DNA of 64,000 bases. Origin: an uncultured Sphingomonas sp. GTDB taxonomy: Bacteria; Pseudomonadota; Alphaproteobacteria; Sphingomonadales; Sphingomonadaceae. The notes below the pieces were generated by a model that did not search any database, was not told the origin of the DNA, and saw only the letters and a program-made list of their open reading frames with translations. Below, in pieces: positions 62,438 to 64,000 of this stretch; the stretch's first letter is position 1; the number at the start of each line of letters is the position of its first letter. The stretch lies in the NCBI RefSeq assembly GCF_913062585.1, contig NZ_CAJXWX010000001.1, forward strand, positions 310,001 to 374,000. Direction: 5' to 3'. Made by a program: the position numbers and the translations under genes.

Positions 62438-63039
62438 TGCAGCGTCACCCGATCCTCGCCGTCATGGCGACCGAAAAATTGCATCAGCTGGATGATCAGT
62501 TCCGCCCGCTGCTCCAGGTCCGCCGCCTCCAGCAGCGCCTGTTTCGCCGCTACGTCGAAGGGCGCGATCTGGGCGATGCCGTTGACCAGGCTTTCGTCAT
62601 CCAGCCGCCCGACCGCGTCCCAGTCGACGGCATAGCCCTGCAACTCGGCGAAGCGGCGCGATTCCTGCTCCAACGAGGCGCGGCGACCCAGCGACAACAA
62701 ATCCTCGTCCACCACCGGCAGCAGTTCCGCCTCGACCTGGCGGAAGGGCGTCGTCACCTCCAGCTCGCGGACGATGCGGAACAGCGACACGCCCTCGAGC
62801 ACCAGGTTGTAGCGGCCATCCTCCATCGCCTCGACCTCGGCGATGCGGCCGACACAGCCCATCTGGTAGAGGCTGGGCGTATCGCCCTCGCCCGAGGGCT
62901 GGACCATGCCGATCCGCCGATCGCGCGCCATCGCGTCGGAGACGAGCGCCCGGTAGCGCGGCTCGAAGATGTGCAGCGGCAAGGGCATCCCCGGAAAGAG
63001 GATCGCACCCGCCAGCGGAAAGATCGAGAGCCGCGCCAT
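62434..63039 (-). CDS. Lon substrate-binding (PUA-like) domain protein
   Basis: 201 residues comparable to the N-terminal domain of Lon, without the ATPase. [63 protein letters not shown] are the hallmark. Starts 6 bases after the thioredoxin gene; the cluster cnoX-LonN-Trm112 is found in many alphaproteobacteria. Confidence 0.93.
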   Translation of the reverse strand: MARLSIFPLAGAILFPGMPLPLHIFEPRYRALVSDAMARDRRIGMVQPSGEGDTPSLYQMGCVGRIAEVEAMEDGRYNLVLEGVSLFRIVRELEVTTPFRQVEAELLPVVDEDLLSLGRRASLEQESRRFAELQGYAVDWDAVGRLDDESLVNGIAQIAPFDVAAKQALLEAADLEQRAELIIQLMQFFGRHDGEDRVTLQ

Positions 63040-63045
63040 GGGGCG

Positions 63046-63957
63046 TTATCCGAACAGGATGGCGGACAGGCGCCGCCGCTGCTGCGACACCCAGGGATCG
63101 GTCATGCCGACGACCTCGAACAGCTTGAGCAGCTGCTGGCGTGCGGCATCCTCGTTCCAGCTGCGATCGGCCGCGACGATGTGGAGCAGATTGTCCGCCG
63201 CCCCGTCCCGGTCGCCCGCTGCCATCTGCGCATTGGCCAGGGCGAAGCGCTTTTCGTGATCGTCGGGGTTTGCCGCGACCTCGGCCGCCAGACCGGCATA
63301 GTCCGCCGCAGGCGGAGCGGACCGCGCCAGCGTCACGGCCGCGATCGCGCGGTGGATGGCGGGGTCGTTGGCCAGGCCCTGGGGCAGTGCCTCGGTTGCG
63401 GCTTCCGCTTCCTCGATCCGACCCGCACCCAGCAGCGCGCGGATATGGCCCGACAGCACGGCCGGATGCTCGGGTGCCATGTCGAGCAGCTGCTGGAAGA
63501 TCGACACCGCACGCTCGGCGTCACCGGCCTCCAGCACTTCCTCGCCCATCGTGATCAGCGGTTCCAGCTCGGCCGCCGCGTCCGTCGCCTCCGACTGGAT
63601 CGGCAACTGCTTGAGCAGCTGGTCCAGCGTCGCGCGCAGCGCGCTTTCGGTGCGCGCGCTGGTCAGGTCGGCGACCAGCTGCCCCTGGAACATCGCATAG
63701 ACGGTCGGGATCGAGCGGATCTGGAATTGGTTGGCGATGAACTGGTTCTTGTCGGTGTCGATCTTGGCCAGCACGACGCCCTTGTCGGCATAGGCCTCCG
63801 CCACCTTCTCCAGCGTCGGGCCCAGCGCCTTGCACGGCCCGCACCATTCCGCCCAGAAGTCGAGGATGACCAGCTTGGTCATCGACGGCTCGACGACATC
63901 GCGGCGGAAGGCGGTGACGGCTTCCTTGTCGGCGGGCGACATTCCCAACGTGGCCAA
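63046..63957 (-). CDS. CnoX/YbbN-type thioredoxin-TPR protein
   Basis: 303 residues. Thioredoxin domain (about 20-120) with active WCGPC (C39, C42) in DFWAEWCGPCKALGP and cis-Pro in RSIPTVYAMF. The C-terminal half (about 140-303) is TPR-like (EAGDAERAVSIFQQLLDMAP). TTG 63957 follows RBS AAAGGAG and is in frame with an ATG five codons on. Relatives are redox chaperones that pass clients to GroEL; the CxxC here suggests retained oxidoreductase activity. The remaining 43 bases to the window end hold no gene start I can support. Confidence 0.93.
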   Translation of the reverse strand: MATLGMSPADKEAVTAFRRDVVEPSMTKLVILDFWAEWCGPCKALGPTLEKVAEAYADKGVVLAKIDTDKNQFIANQFQIRSIPTVYAMFQGQLVADLTSARTESALRATLDQLLKQLPIQSEATDAAAELEPLITMGEEVLEAGDAERAVSIFQQLLDMAPEHPAVLSGHIRALLGAGRIEEAEAATEALPQGLANDPAIHRAIAAVTLARSAPPAADYAGLAAEVAANPDDHEKRFALANAQMAAGDRDGAADNLLHIVAADRSWNEDAARQQLLKLFEVVGMTDPWVSQQRRRLSAILFG

Positions 63958-64000
63958 AAGACGCTCCTTTACGTGTTGCTCGGCCCTATGTGGGCGAAGG

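Noticed and set aside
1..64000. tRNA or rRNA genes, prophage, insertion sequences or genomic island borders
   Set aside because: No cloverleaf, rRNA, integrase, transposase or att-like direct repeat was recognised by reading; base composition looks even across the window.

Overview
The window reads as chromosomal DNA of a sphingomonad (Alphaproteobacteria, probably Sphingomonas). The clues are high GC, the hpf-ptsN pair without rpoN, the carD / fdxA / S4 / SUV3-like helicase neighbourhood, MmcB, DUF1491, a hemC-hemD-Mic60-like order beside tsaD-gpsA, and TonB receptors with sphingomonad-type glycan enzymes. I see no phage, integrase, transposase, rRNA, tRNA or CRISPR array. Most of the window is ordinary core genome.

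Layout. 1-6751: a tight plus-strand run (PPDK-regulatory kinase cut by the window edge, maf, aroE, coaE, dnaQ, hpf, ptsN, thioesterase, DUF1491, SleB hydrolase, mmcB). 6874-16035: a glycan-use locus with a secreted GH30 enzyme facing a TonB-dependent receptor, a tryptophan-halogenase-like flavoprotein, a GH51 arabinofuranosidase and a GH43 enzyme; the enzyme set suggests a type II arabinogalactan-like substrate. 16211-19636: a membrane PQQ sugar dehydrogenase diverging from an alpha/beta hydrolase. 19641-25521: two tandem DUF2807 proteins, carD, fdxA, S4 protein and SUV3-like helicase on the minus strand. 25746-32832: M23 peptidase, HerA-type ATPase, TIGR02186/TauE pair, mgtE and a cyclophilin. 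33050-34716: crotonase and two hotdog thioesterases. 34826-39072: a second secreted glycan unit (SGNH esterase and a 1148-residue GH2 enzyme with a LamG-like domain). 39173-42143: bioF-bioD-bioA. 42304-45309: methyltransferase and GtrA diverging from a GT-C-like membrane protein. 45332-49951: haem genes with a Mic60-like gene, diverging from tsaD-gpsA. 50105-57337: AsmA, YggT, DUF167, folD, marC, a MASE1 kinase with a FixJ-like regulator, and a lipoprotein. 57502-63957: ftsK, a UbiH-type hydroxylase, VOC, MAPEG, Trm112, Lon-N and a CnoX-like thioredoxin.

Two families of dispersed palindromic repeats punctuate the window. Family A (core CTTCGACTTCGCTCAG) has paired or triple units, in five of six such sites in the gap between convergent genes, and its basal stem shows compensatory change. 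Family B is a 100-160 bp element bounded by C-rich/G-rich hairpins (TTCCTCCCC...GGGGAGGAA, or CCCCTCCCG...CGGGAGGGG). A solo family B hairpin also occurs, and one copy supplies the stop codon of a gene.

The least ordinary parts are the glycan locus with its halogenase-like gene, the two repeat families, the mgtE 5' end where the coding frame runs upstream without a start codon, the GT-C/GtrA/methyltransferase group, and the Mic60-like gene. All functions are assigned from sequence reading alone.
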